From: Colias croceus
Lineage: Eukaryota > Arthropoda > Insecta > Lepidoptera > Pieridae
Direction: 5' to 3'
Assembly (NCBI RefSeq): GCF_905220415.1
Contig: NC_059568.1
Location: forward strand, 12,524,001 to 12,588,000
Length of the DNA stretch: 64,000 nt
This document shows, in pieces, positions 21,545-33,786 of the stretch (position 1 is its first letter; each line of letters opens with the position of its first letter). The translations under genes and the position numbers were made by a program. The notes under the pieces are model-generated. The model saw only the letters and a program-made list of their open reading frames with translations, searched no databases and was not told the DNA's origin.

Positions 21545-21680
21545 CTAGCTGTGCCCGCGACTTCGTCCGCGTGGAATAGCGACTGCATAGTAGTTACTAC
21601 TTTACATACAATTATTTAGTAAACACGTACTACCATAAACAATTCATAGAATAGTTAATAGAATTTATTACTAATCTAAG
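21545..21680 (-). mobile_element. Helitron-like 3' end, truncated
   Basis: CTAG at 21545-21548 is preceded by A, and the minus strand reads CCACGCGGACGAAGTCGCGG then GCACAGCTAG, a widespread lepidopteran Helitron 3' terminus. The 5' end is not clear. The GGAAAATG minisatellite begins just to the right. Confidence 0.55.
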
Positions 21681-21698
21681 CTAAAAAACTTACGTACT

Positions 21699-22646
21699 TT
21701 CCGGAAATCCGGGGCATTTTCCGGGGATATCCGGAAAATTCCTGTAAAATATCTGGAAAATCCCCCGGAAAATGTGTGAAAATGTCCGGGAAATACCCGG
21801 AAAATATCCGGAAAATGCGTGAAAATGTTCGGGAAAAGCGTGGAAAATGCCTGAAAAATCTCCGGAAAATGCCAGGGAAATGTCTGGAAAATATCCGGAA
21901 AAAGCGTGGAAAATGCCTGGAAATCCCCGGAAAATGCCTGAGAGATGCCCAGAAAATGCCCGGAAAATATTCAAAAAATGCGTGGAATATCCGGAAAAGG
22001 CGTGGAAAATGCCTGGAAAATTCCCGGAAAATGTCAGGAAAATGTCTGGAAAATGCCTGGAAAATCCCCGGAAAATGCGTGAAAATGTCTGGAAAAAGCG
22101 TGGGAAATGCCTGGAAAATCTCCGGAAAATGTCAAGGAAATGTTCAGAAAATGCCTGGAAAATGCCTGGAAAATATCTAGAAAATATCCGGAAAATGCGT
22201 GAAAATGTCCGGAAAAAGCGTGGAAAATGCCTGGAAATCCCCGGAAAAATGTCAGGGAATGTCCGGAAAATGCTTGGGAAATGCCTGGGAAATATCTGGA
22301 AAATATCCGGAAAAAGCGTGGAAAATGCCTGGAAAATCCCCGGAAATTTCCTGGGAATTACCCAGAAAATTCCCAGAAAATATCCGGAAAACGCGTGAAA
22401 ATGTCCGGAAAAGCGTGGAAAATGCCTGGATAATCTCCGGAAAATGTCAGGGAAATGTCAGGAAAATGCCTGGGAAATGCCTGGAAAATATCTGGAAAAT
22501 ATCCGGAAAATGCGTGAAATGGTCCGGAAAAGGCGTGGAAAATGCCTGGAAAATCCCCGGAAAATGCGTGAGGAATTGCCCGGAAAATGCCCGGAAAATA
22601 TCCGGAAAATGCGTGAAAATGTCCGGAAAAAGCGTGGAAAATGCCA
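21699..22646. repeat. Degenerate GGAAAATG minisatellite, about 950 bp
   Basis: Irregular tandem units of about 10-13 bp of the form (T/C)CCGGAAAATG, (C/G)CTGGAAAATG and GCGTGGAAAATG. The composite segment GCGTGAAAATGTCCGGAAAA recurs, exactly or with small changes, near 21808, 22076, 22197, 22394, 22512 and 22612, so longer blocks have been copied too. Both strands give long spurious frames (PGKCLENI or FSGHFPGI patterns). The left 60 bp is in the opposite sense (CCGGGGCATTTTCCGGGGAT), so the array has an inverted start. Confidence 0.92.
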
Positions 22647-23599
22647 CTTCAAATTTGCGAAGTAATTAAAGCAGACAACCAAAAAAAGAAAAAGAAAGCT
22701 AAAATCTTTCATATTAAATGTATATGGGATATTCATTATTCATATTTCATAATATTATGTACTTAATGTATGGGAGGGTTTAAAGATATTTTTTTTGATA
22801 TTTCTCGATTTATTTAAAAAAAATTATTATGGCCATTATTAGGTTAGTAACTACTTTCGATATCAGTTTAAAGTTTTTTGTTATTGTAATACTTACAAAA
22901 AAAAAAATCGCCTGTGCACACTGAACGATTAAACCTTGTACATGAATGCCTTAGCAAATGTTCGCCGTGATTATTTAAATGATAATAATTTTTTTTATTA
23001 ATGAACCAATTGACATGAATTAAACACTAAATGACGAAAAAATTAACTACAGTTTTGGGTTCGGGATCAATTTAATAATTACACCTGCTAATATTTTTTT
23101 ACATATTTTCATTGTATAAAATCACAACTGTTCTGTGTATAAAATCGTAACATAATTTCCTTTATGTATTGTTCTATTAACACATAGATAATATCTTCCC
23201 AAGGTACTAAATTTTAATAAAAGTTGTTTTTGTTATTTATATCTAAAAAAGAGTATTAGACAGAAATAAACATAAAATTTTTATAAGTTTTATGGAAGCT
23301 GAATGTAATGCAAATGGGCAAATATAAAAGTAAAATTAGGTATTTAAAATAAATAAATGAAACAATTACTACCAATTACAGAAAAACTTCTTTTTCGGTT
23401 GAAAATTCCTGGATCATGAGTATAATTCTTTATCTCTCTAATTCTTCTCTTTCTATATTTGTTAATTATACTTTCTTTTGTATATTTATTACTACTTATA
23501 TTATATTTATTCTATTAATTTTTGTTTATCTCTGCACATAGACGTATTATTTTAATTGTTCATATTTATTATTTATATGTATTTTAATATTTTATTACT
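22647..23599. other. Very AT-rich non-coding stretch
   Basis: Many poly-A and poly-T runs. No gene or identifiable repeat terminus. Confidence 0.5.
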
Positions 23600-23930
23600 G
23601 TAACGGAGGTCACTCTGATTATTGCGACAACATTTAGGGGCCACTGAAAACCAGCGCTGTGCGTGCATTTCTGTCGTACAGTATTTAGCTGAGTTGGTCA
23701 CCCTTTTTCGAGGACATCCTACCGTGCAAATTTCGTTTTATTTTTTATTTTTTCTCTTTATTATTTTACTTTTTTATTGTTTTGTTTATCATGTTTTTAA
23801 GACTTTGTTTGATTATGTCCTTGAAATAAATGTTTTTTCTTTTCTTTCTTTCTTTTCTTTCTCTTACCTTGGGCAGTCTGGAAGAGATCGCTAGTAAGCG
23901 ATAAGACCGCCTTATGTACATACCGTGTTA
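23600..23930 (+). mobile_element. LINE 3' end relic
   Basis: Contains two phrases I recognise from lepidopteran LINE 3' regions: TTTCTGTCGTACAGTATTTA with TTCGAGGACATCCTACCGTG (23670-23730), and GGAAGAGATCGCTAGTAAGC with GATAAGACCGCC (23880-23912). They are joined by a pyrimidine-rich TTTC stretch. The second phrase recurs at 27250. No coding sequence remains. The clade is not determined. Confidence 0.5.
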
Positions 23931-24859
23931 ATCCATTTGGTATGATTGTAAATATTTTACTTGGTGTGGTACGTATATTACCACACCAATTGATAAATAA
24001 TATGTACTCTGATCCCAGTACGATCTGTACCGCGATAGCCATAACGATAATAGATGACAGTAAAGCACGATTAAAAATCATACTTGTACAGTAGTTGTTA
24101 ATGCAATATTTATGTTTCAAAATAACATTTTTTTTTGGTACTAAAACGTAGGTAGATTCTCACGCACGCACGCTGATACGTGGTTGGCTGCCCCTTTTCT
24201 CATTCCCGAAAAATATCCTCTAAAATTACCCAAGATTCTTCCAATGATTGTACCATACGTTGGAAATTAACTTTAGTCAACAATTGACCACGCGCCAGGA
24301 TACTTATTTCTACTACATCCTCATGCAAATCGTTAATTTTTATGAACATTGAATCTGTAAATAAAAAAAATGAAAAGATTACTTTACCTAATTTTATTAA
24401 AAATCTACTAACAAATAAAATTTTATCAAGAACTAAAGTGACCTTCTTTGGGCGTGTAATATAGTCTTGTAAAAGTTATACATAAAAATAAAATTTCATC
24501 ATTTTCTTATTTTGTCGTAACTTCAATTCTAATTAAAAACATGAGTCTAACTATATAATTAATTAATAAAGAATAAATATAAAAGCTACAACTTACCTTT
24601 TGTGGGAACGCAAGAAGGATTTTTTAAAATGTCACAATTAACTGTTAATAGTGTCTTGTTTGACATCAAATAATAAACATCTACCCTCACTTGTAAAATT
24701 TTATTTAGTATATTCACATAAAATATAAGCACCTGAAGTGGACTCTGGGAAAACATGGGTTAAAAAGTTAAATAAATAAGTACAATTAAAAACCCCACCA
24801 ACATCATATTATTTAATTTTTAATTATAAATTTGCAAGAAGCGTTAAACATGTAAATTG
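23931..24859. other. Non-coding stretch
   Basis: AT-rich. No supportable gene. A slightly GC-richer part near 24160-24320 is unassigned. Confidence 0.5.
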
Positions 24860-25380
24860 ATTTGATTTTAATGAAGTCTCATAGATGGCGCTGTTTCAAA
24901 TTTGTCTTTATACTACTAAGATTCATTAAACTGTTTCTCTGCCAAAATTACGTAAATGACGTAGTTTTTATAGTGTAAAGCTAGATAATAGCGTGGCTTA
25001 CCCAAAAACAACATTTAAACATGAGTCTTTAGATTGTACGCTGTGTAATACACGGAATACGTTAGAAAAATAAAGGTTCACAGCTCCTCCCCCGGAGGTG
25101 ATAGCATGATAATGTGTATATAAAAGCCTCACCCGACCTGTTAGTAATATTCATGCAAAATTTGAAGTCAATCTATGCGGTACTTTTCGAGATTAGCTCG
25201 GACAAATATACAGACAAACAGACAAACAGACAAACCGACAAACAGACAAACAGACAAAAATTCTAAAAACTATGTTTTTGGCTTCTATATCGATTATAGA
25301 TCATGGATTATGTATTCTTTTAAAAAAATATTCAATGTACAGTTTTGACTTTCCTACGATTTTATTATATGTATAGATAA
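24860..25380 (+). mobile_element. LINE/SINE-type 3' region with (ACAGACAA)n tract
   Basis: Includes ATAGATGGCGCTGTTTCAAA, then GGTTCACAGCTCCTCCCCCG, AAAATTTGAAGTCAATCTAT, an array of ACAGACAA units at 25207-25260, and TTTTGGCTTCTATATCGATT. This order is a recurrent lepidopteran interspersed repeat, likely the 3' UTR of an RTE-like LINE. No coding sequence is present. Family assignment is by recollection only. Confidence 0.45.
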
Positions 25381-25830
25381 TAATTTCAAAAGACACAACT
25401 AACTTACTAATAATAATCACCAATAAGAATTAAGGCGTTTATCTTGATTTTTGATTTTCAGATATTGGCTATTAGGTAGGTATTTGTACTGCGGCGTAAA
25501 CAAGCTAGTAATTCGTCAAATTACTGAGTTATCCTAAATTTGGAAACTTAGTAATGAGAGACGGTAATGGAACAGGTTTCGTCGCGTTTAACCTTAATTA
25601 CTTGTGGTCGGACACATAACAGACATTGCTGTTAGCCCATTTTAATGTACATTAAATATTTATATATTTTATAGGTGTAAATACATAGAGTTCTAAGCGC
25701 TATTCGCAATTAGGTCAGAGGTAATGTAAATGAATGTAATTGGCTTCTTCTCATAGCCTGTTCATGATTCTTACGCTTCCTAATAGCATAGCAAATATTC
25801 TTGAGGGCTAACAATATATTATCTGTGACT
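25381..25830. other. Non-coding stretch
   Basis: No gene or recognisable element between the LINE-like relic and the SINE. Confidence 0.5.
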
Positions 25831-25840
25831 AACCGTAGGT

Positions 25841-26156
25841 GGACTAACCGTGGAGCAGTGGTGGCTCAGTGGTGAGACCTCGGACTTCGAATCGATAAGT
25901 CCGGGGTTCGAGACCAGGCGAGCGCGCAGGAATTAAATTGATTTTTCAATTTATCTGCGCATGTTGTAACATCACCACTGCTCGAACGGTGAAGGAAAAC
26001 ATCGTGAGGAAACCGACATGTCGAAGAATTAAAAAGTTCGACGACATGTGTCATCCGCCAACACGCACTTGGCCAGCGCGGTGGATTATGGCCTGTACCC
26101 TCATAGGAGGCCCGTGTCCCAGCAGTGGGAACGTATATGGGCTGATGATGATGATG
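25841..26156 (+). mobile_element. tRNA-derived SINE with 10-bp target-site duplication
   Basis: The head is tRNA-like, with an A box in GTGGCTCAGTGGTGAGACC (about 25860-25880) and a B box GGTTCGAGACC (about 25906-25916). The body carries GAAGGAAAACATCGTGAGGA, CTTGGCCAGCGCGGTGGATT and CCCGTGTCCCAGCAGTGGGA. It ends in (GAT)n. The direct repeat AACCGTAGGT flanks it at 25831-25840 and 26157-26166. This layout matches a common lepidopteran SINE whose 3' half is shared with a LINE. It is presumably RNA polymerase III-transcribed at insertion and has no protein product. Confidence 0.88.
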
Positions 26157-26166
26157 AACCGTAGGT

Positions 26167-27238
26167 ACATTCATCGCTGTTATTACGCCTGTGGGTTTGG
26201 GTCTTTACTTTCTTAAAAAAAAATAATTTTAACAATGGTCTCATAATAATTATTTACAAAATACAATTGATGTAATCAACAATATCAAATAAATCTTTAA
26301 ACTCCAGATAAACTCAATAAGCTGTAGCTGGCACGAATTTATGTCATTACAATTTTATACACGAAGAAATAAAAGTTACTTTTTAATCCTTACATAAAAA
26401 CTGGAGGTGTAAAAGTCAAGGGGCGTACAAATGACTTGTGTTTCCCTTTCTTCAGAGGAATTCATTTTGTAGGGTGTAATCAGTGTGAAATCGTGCAGAG
26501 ATGATCTGAACTTATCTTGAAAGGAATTCGGAAAAGAATGTGTTCCTTTCGCATGACAATCTATAAGAAAACAGTTAAACGATAGTTTACTTTCCGAACG
26601 AAAAATCTAATGTATTCAGTGTTGGATTTCATTTTAATTTACTATGACGACGTTTATTAATCACCGTAGTTGTAACTTAGCTTTTATAAAAGTACTTAAG
26701 GGTGTCTTGATAAATATTATATTATTAGAGTTATTTATTATATTACACAGCATGTTTAATGTTTAATGCTTTCTGCAACTGCAAATAAAACCCCATATTT
26801 TTATCGATGTGAAAATAATACATTCTTAAAAGAAAAGTTGGTAATAGTAGTTCCAAGACTTCATAAATGGTAAAGGTGGAGACGTGGCTCATATGTACCT
26901 TCCCTTATTCCTTCATATTCTAAATATCTTTTATCAGAGCTGATAACTGATTTTAGATTTCTAACCGGAACAGCACAAAAGGTTATTATGTTGCACAAAT
27001 GTAAACCATATTTCTGACGAAGGGATATCAGGTAAAGAGCTTAAAGCTTTAGTGCATTAACAGTCACAATTCATATGAAAACATAAAACAATACCATATA
27101 GATTCATTTTATTTGAAAACATATAATTTTTTAATATAGATTTTTTAATCAAACACAATTTTTTTATGATATAGACACTTATGTGTGATGATTTGTTTTA
27201 AGTAAGAGTATAAATCTGCTACCTACACTAAATATTTA
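26167..27238. other. Non-coding stretch
   Basis: AT-rich intergenic sequence without supportable features. Confidence 0.5.
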
Positions 27239-27352
27239 TTTGGGTTGCCTGGTAGAGATCGCTGCCTAGCGATAAGGCCGCCCTTTGCTGTTTCTTGTCT
27301 TTGTTATATTATGTATTTTTAATGCAAAAAGAATAATAAATAAACAGTTAAA
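27239..27352 (+). mobile_element. LINE 3' end relic (second copy)
   Basis: GGTTGCCTGGTAGAGATCGC followed by CTAGCGATAAGGCCGCCC, a T-rich stretch and an AATAATAAATAAA tail. It matches the 3' phrase at 23880-23912 and is a very short 5'-truncated copy. Confidence 0.55.
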
Positions 27353-28209
27353 ATTTATAGTCATCCGTTACCACAATTTGACAATCTTCTAAAATATCGA
27401 TATCTCAATGTCTGTACTCAATGCAAAATCGTAAATGTAGTCCCTACTTTCACAAAAAATTGTCTCGTTTGAATACCTATGTTTATTAGGCAACCAGCTA
27501 CATTTCTCATCAAAAAAAAAAAAAACACAAAAGGTTACCTTTAGTTACTTACCTATTCATAATAAGTAAAATGCTTATGGTAAAATGGGTTTCAATTTGA
27601 ATTGTAACAACCGTTAACTGTTCTGAAATATGATCAAGGAAGAATCTTCATAAAATCGCGAATAAATGGCAGACGGCAGTGAACAAATTGTAAACTTATA
27701 TATTTCATTAAAAGCATCCGCACAAAATATAACTTCGTATCGCGTTTGCATAGTACGTACCTACTGTTTTGTTTTGTTTAGAAGCCGCCTGAATCGAGTA
27801 AATGGAAACCAAACAGTAAGCCTTCGTAGATATTATTCATCATGCTTAATGCTAACCTGGGACGTGTAAGGTTTAATGTTCCTTTGATTGTACGATAAAA
27901 ATATGAAATTTACCTCTTGAACTGAGATGAAAATATGATTGAATAATTAAAAGTCAGGAAATATATTTTATTTTATAATTCAGGGTTATGATTTACTCTA
28001 CAATACAATATAAGTATGTATTCGGGATTATTTTTAGATTACTGAATCAATATACCCAATTGCTGTTGAAAAATCAATCAATATAATAAGCAGAGCCAAC
28101 GCGAATTTTATTACATTTCTAAAGAACGAAATATTTTTACGAAACGAAGAAATAAGAATTATTTAGCATTGAATAACACCACTTTCTCACGCTGGAAATA
28201 ATACTGCTC
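27353..28209. other. Non-coding stretch
   Basis: AT-rich. Nothing identifiable. Confidence 0.5.
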
Positions 28210-28212
28210 TAA

Positions 28213-28418
28213 GGCTGATTGCAGAGCTTGACCGACCGTCAGTGCGTACCGTCGGTCCTGACGATACGCATCAACAATTGTATGACTATGACACTAATGC
28301 GCATGACAATACGCGTGCGTATGGTCGGTCTAGCTATGAACGGTTTTATGAATTTCCATACATGTGACAAGCGCGACTGACGTACGCACTGATGGTCGGT
28401 CAAGCTCTGCAACCAGCC
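28213..28418. mobile_element. MITE with TAA target duplication (PIF/Harbinger-like), 206 bp
   Basis: Terminal inverted repeats begin GGCTGATTGCAGAGCTTGAC on the left, with the complement of TCAAGCTCTGCAACCAGCC on the right. Homology extends through the CGACCGTCAGTGCGTAC block. TAA lies immediately outside both ends (28210-28212 and 28419-28421). A 3-bp TWA duplication is characteristic of PIF/Harbinger elements. No coding sequence. Confidence 0.75.
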
Positions 28419-28421
28419 TAA

Positions 28422-30825
28422 CCACCTACGTAGGTTGTTTGTTACACTTGCACTGGAGTGCAGGTACGCTCCTTATTAATTACCGATTCAGTGGCCCTAA
28501 AAGACTATGCGCTAAACATCCTTTTTTGAAGTCGGTAAAAACGATATCAACCGTTGCGTAACTCCATGAACTAATACATTTATTCAGCGTATAAATATTA
28601 AACTATTTTAATCCCAGAAAATTTCATTGAATGCTTAAGATTTAAATCCGATATTTTATTACGTTAACGTTGTTATCTGGTCGCGCCAGGAAATCGAATC
28701 AAAATAGATTTCTCACCGTGGGTTGAATTATAAATACTTTTTCTTGGTCTGTTTTGCAAAAAGAAAAATGTTACCTTTTAGTTAATAGAAGGTAACATTT
28801 TTGTTCCATAATTATTATGATACGGTAATCTGTTGCGGATCAAGTCTCAACGTCTTTGTTTTGTGAGCTTTTGCTATTATAGCATTTATTATTTGTACTG
28901 TAAATAATAATCAGAATTTATTTCAAGATATTATAGAAATATTGTAAGTATTTAAAAATGTGAAGTTGGAAATTTTTATTGCCTAATCACTAAATTAAAG
29001 AATTACATTTTTCATGTGATTATAATTATTTAAAAATAATTGCTTCAAAGTACGGATTAATTTTTTCTTGACTCCATAATATGGAGGTTTGTAAAGCGAG
29101 CACTTACAAATACTAGACTTAGTGACCTACTGAATCAATCTGTTATATGCACAGTTGCACACTTATGCACACTTCGTGTAGTAAGGTTAAGGTCGAGTAA
29201 GAAAAATTGGGGAGACTTAGGTCATAGAAAAATATTTTTTTTTATATCATTACTTTGTTGAGATACTGGTCCCTGTCACGATTATATTATATATACGAAA
29301 CTATAGACAATACATAAGTGTGGTTTGTGAATTCTTAATACGCGATAATCGTCTAGTCTAACCTCGAGTATTCCTCTATACTTCTGTATGTTTTGTTCAC
29401 ATCTGGCAGATAACACATATCTTAACACAGCGTTTGAAAAATTCATAGTAGGTACAGATCTTAAAAATGGTGTCTAGACGGCCTAAGCCAACGAGGACGT
29501 AAATCCAATAACGGACGAATCATTTATGAGATTTTATCTTATTTTAAAAACATTTTTCCAGTTGCTATCTCAGCCACGATTAGGTATCTTCTTTCAACTT
29601 CTTTAATCCAATTAGATATAAACTTAATTATTCGACCGGTTTTGAAGTACTGGCAGCGATTGATTGGTCTTCTGTGTAACAATTTAAATAACTCTCTTAT
29701 AATGTTTAGGTATTTCCTTAGAAGTTTGAGTGATATAACGTACGTAAAGATAAAATATTGTAATATTATTGTACATCCCCATAATCTAAAACATAATTTA
29801 ACTAATGCAAAACTTAAGTTTTGGGTGTCATCATTCTAGTGTGTCTATGCTTTGTTACCTACTAAAATTACCTTTAACTCCTCTAGTATTCATTATAAAT
29901 AAGAAAAATAATTGTTAGGATAATAATTCAATACATTCCGCATGGTATCAGCGCGTAGCTAAGTAGTAATAAAACCAACTGTTCCAACATGTTCAATAAT
30001 ATTGAAATTGAAGACGTCTGTAAGCTCTGAGATCAATTATGTATTAAGAATTAATAACTCCGTAGATGCTAACCCTTGTACAAATATTTCGTTTTCATAT
30101 CAAAAGGGAAATATAACACAAATCAAGGCTAGTTTCTATAAGTTTATGTGCTCACATGCGAGTTTAAATATTATAAAAGTTGACAACGTGCTGTATTTTT
30201 AAAAAGATGGGAGTCAACAGGTGTTCTCTGGAGATATTTTCTACGAGCCTTTCTTAAGATTATCAATCTTTTTTGTTACCGAGCCAACCGTGAAGAGAAA
30301 CGTTTATGCTTTATTCGATAATATCTAGCTTAAACGTTTATTAAAACTACATGCAAAGTAGTATTATTTTATTATCATAAAGTTTCTCATATAAAAATTG
30401 ACAGTGATTATAAATATGCACCTTTATATGTCAGTACCATTTTCGTAAAAAATCTCAACCCGACTCGAAAAAGCCTTAAAATGATAGGAACATAAAACTT
30501 AATGAGCACCTCGTTATAATATAATAAATATATTACACAAATCCTATACTGAATTTGTATATGAAATAAATTATTAAAAATATAATCTTTCCAAGTTAAA
30601 GTCAAGATTTTACCGTACACAGTAAGCTAGCTAGCTATACGGTACGTCGTGTCATATAAGCAATACAAGTACCACGCAGCGTAATGCTTGATGTCACTTG
30701 AATTGAAATAAAATAGTAAAACGGAGTGTTCTATTTTATCTCAATAAGACCAACGGGAAAAATTGTATCCACGCTCTAATATACGAGTATATTTTACACA
30801 AATTTCTTCTTTAAGAACTATCAAA
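28422..30825. other. Non-coding stretch
   Basis: AT-rich. The only recognisable item is a solo TTTGAAGTCGGT end near 28525. Open frames are short and without family resemblance. Confidence 0.5.
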
Positions 30826-30966
30826 ATGTTGATTCACTTGGTCTTTATAATTGTAGCCCTAAACATTCTTTTTATTGCGTCATCGTCTACTTGTGTTTGT
30901 ATAGTTGTCAGAATTAGACCGCAAGGCTCCTTAACCTGGTCTCTTATTTCGGAGGCAATCAGGTGA
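30826..30966 (+). CDS. Possible short secreted peptide ORF, 46 aa
   Basis: ATG in a good insect context (ATCAAAATG) opens a frame whose first about 20 residues, MLIHLVFIIVALNILFIASS, look like a cleavable signal peptide. The rest is STCVCIVVRIRPQG and a short tail, ending at TGA 30964-30966. CAG|GTGAAA just before the stop could be a splice donor, so it might be a first coding exon. No homology is recognised and no downstream exon was identified. Chance is a real alternative. Confidence 0.18.
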   Translation: MLIHLVFIIVALNILFIASSSTCVCIVVRIRPQGSLTWSLISEAIR

Positions 30967-32544
30967 AATATCAGTCACATCATCCATGAACAATCTTAGC
31001 ACATATCAGGTTTCTTACCAGCGGAGCATGACGACGCATCGAACCATTAGTGTATAGGCAACTAACCATAAGCGCCTCAATTTGCTATGCCTTATCGCAT
31101 CAATGTCTATGAATATGGAAACTAGAATTGCATAAATAAATACCTAAGTATTGGGATTAGGTATATCAAGGAAACCGATAACCAATTATTTCTTCCATTA
31201 TTGTTTATATTAGTTCTCTTCTTTAAATAGACAAGATAAGTAGCTACTCCGAGATTTGCTCATCAAACTGTAATCTCTTGTCCTTTGTAAACGTACATTC
31301 CTAGTAAATTACGTCTGTATGTAAAACCAATTATAGGCTGTGACACTTGAATACTTTAAGACGTCCATGACGCAAGCACTCTGTTACATTTGTCAAAGAA
31401 ATGTTTACAATTATTAGCACCAATTGTAAATGTTGTGCATGCTTGTGTACATACGTTCGTTTGTTTGTTCAATAATGCTAATGGATGTAAAACGCCTTCT
31501 TTCTTTACACAAGTAAACGACTAATGATGATGATCCAACTAACTTGTAGGCGGAACGTAGGCCAATTTGTCGGAGCCAATTTTATTCAATAGGGCCATTT
31601 GTATCCGCCACAATTATAGATGAAATACTTGACTGCATTTCGATTCGTGATCTATATATATACTTGACTATAGGCCTTGTTCGATATTCGTAAACAGGAT
31701 CAAATATACAAACCCTTAGGTCATAGGTAGACTTTATACCGATTGCTCAGTGTTTGACGTCTATGCGTCTATGTGCCAACTGCTAACTGAATCATACGCA
31801 GAAATAAACACGATGCCTACATTAGTAGGTTACAATAATTGCACTATTTAAGTATTTGAAAAACTTGTGATGGTATAAATGTAATTTTAATTACCTTTGA
31901 TATTATTTAAATAAAATTAAATTATAAAGTAAAGTTATTTAAAGCTTGTGTTTGTGCCTTACAGCAGATATTCCATATAACAATTCCAATAAATAAATGT
32001 AAAACCTTGATCTCGCCCACGGATGTCGGTATCACAGGAAAGCTTTGATGAGATTATTAGATCCCTTTATATATCAGTAAACACAGTAACATTGAAGGAT
32101 GCAATTTATTTATGAAATTTCACGATAGAGAGTATCTTTTGCAGTGGAAAAGTAATTAAGTTTCTCTCAATAGCATGTAATTTGTGTATGGAAATGTAGA
32201 TGAACGTGTATTTTAATATGACTGGGGATTTCACTAAAATTTTGTACTCTTTACTGCGAAATATGTTGCCGCTCTACGCTTTATATTTACTGACACTCAT
32301 ATAATATTTATTTTGCCTAATAGTATACAATGTATATTACAGTTATGTATAGAAATTGAGATTGAATGTTACTATTTTTTTATTTACTGATTTGATTAAT
32401 TATATTATAAGTATTTACATAAAAAATTGATTACTACGCCGATACACCGTCGTCCAATTTCAGTTAAAATTAGATAGATAATATTTAAACGTCGCTATTT
32501 AATCAATAGGAAACCATAAAAATCGGTAAATTGCTTAAGTTAAG
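30967..32544. other. Non-coding stretch
   Basis: AT-rich intergenic sequence. No features supported. Confidence 0.5.
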
Positions 32545-33360
32545 TGCGAGTCAGTTATGATTGAGGGTTCCGTAATTATATTTTGGGTTCATTGCCAATA
32601 GATGCCGCTTTTATCAATAACGATCAAACACTTTCTAAAAACAGGCTTTTTTATATCTTAAATATTTACTCTATTTCATTTACCTATATATTTCTTAAGT
32701 GAATAAACTAAAATTCTGTGAATATTTAAGGCGTTTACGTTATCTGTTATCAGTATCAAGCAAAAAAGTTTTATTTTTCTAGTTAGTTTTAGGCGCACTT
32801 AAATAAATATTATTTTATTCTAATCATTTAATATAGCGGAAACAGCAATACATAATATTCTCTGAAATTTTCAAATGTTCCACTATATCGGTTCATGATA
32901 TACAGCTTGGTGTCAGATGGACAGACAGTGAAGTCTCAGTAATAGCACACCCCGGACACTCCATACAAAATTATCGTTTTGACAGTCACACTGTAGAGAC
33001 TGCAAATATGTGTGTTAAGGCTTTATGGTTGGCACATTTGTGACTAGCGTAAAAAAAATTCGCGCTTTTCTGATGAAATACATCCGTAAACAGCACAATA
33101 TCTAACCATTTTCTACGAAATCGGTAATCACAAATCCAAAATAATAAAATTACTTTTAGTCAATTTGATTAATGTTGTCAATCTTCGCTGCGTATCGTCC
33201 TTGTAGAAAAACCATCACAATTTATAGCATGATCGTGCGGGGTGAGGTAAGTGTTTAATTTTGGCGGGTGGCGGAGAGTGTCCGTTCTGTAGCGTTTAAC
33301 TACTATTATGTATTCTGTAGTAATATTATTTACCCTTTCTGTGCGGAACCCTAAAAAAGG
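32545..33360 (+). mobile_element. Dispersed lepidopteran repeat with internal insertion
   Basis: Starts AAGTGCGAGTCAG...GAGGGTTCCGTAA. It passes ATATAGCGGAAACAGCAATA and GGTTCATGATATACAGCTTG, then a GGACAGACAGTGAAGTC segment and TAGTAATAG (32944). It resumes at ACCCTTTCTGTGCGGAACCC (about 33332-33351). Between, about 32950-33320 does not belong to the family and carries inverted CCGGACACTC / GAGTGTCCG ends, suggesting a nested insertion. It is related to the reverse-oriented fragment at 2840-3290. No coding sequence. Confidence 0.5.
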
Positions 33361-33605
33361 AAGTTCTAAAGTATGTATACTAGATGTAATGAAACCGTGA
33401 TCAAATTAAAAATAAATACCCACATAGCACTATTTCTCGGTAACTTCGATTGAACTACTGCGTGTCTCAAATAAATGACGGAAATAAATATCAATAATAT
33501 TAATTTTCCTTTAATAAATGAGTTAATTAACCATCAATATCAGCCCACTTACAGATATCAAAATATAATATTTCTGAATAAAGGCATCTGATTACTTTCA
33601 CTAAA

Positions 33606-33786
33606 TCCATACTAATATTATAAATGCGAAAGTAACTCTGTCTGTCTGTCTATTACTCAATCACGCCTAAACTACTGAACCAATTTGCATGAAATTTGGT
33701 ATGGAGATATTTTGATACCCGAGAAAGGACATAGGCTACCTTTTATTGCGAAATATACCACGGGCAAAGCCAGGGCGGACCACTAG
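33606..33786 (+). mobile_element. Complete non-autonomous Helitron-like element, 181 bp
   Basis: Begins TCCATACTAATATTATAAAT after A (33605) and ends GCGGACCACTAG before T (33787). The 3' part contains CCACGGGCAAAGCCAGGGCG. A full-length relative of the same 181-bp length lies in opposite orientation at 44049-44229. Confidence 0.75.

Noticed and set aside
21690..22736. Lysine-rich PGKCLENI and FSGHFPG frames
   Set aside because: Products of the GGAAAATG minisatellite in different phases.
25850..25925. Functional tRNA gene
   Set aside because: The tRNA-like head lacks a convincing closed cloverleaf and is followed by a SINE body and (GAT)n tail with target duplications.
25866..26216. 92-102 codon frames on both strands
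   Set aside because: They lie within the SINE.
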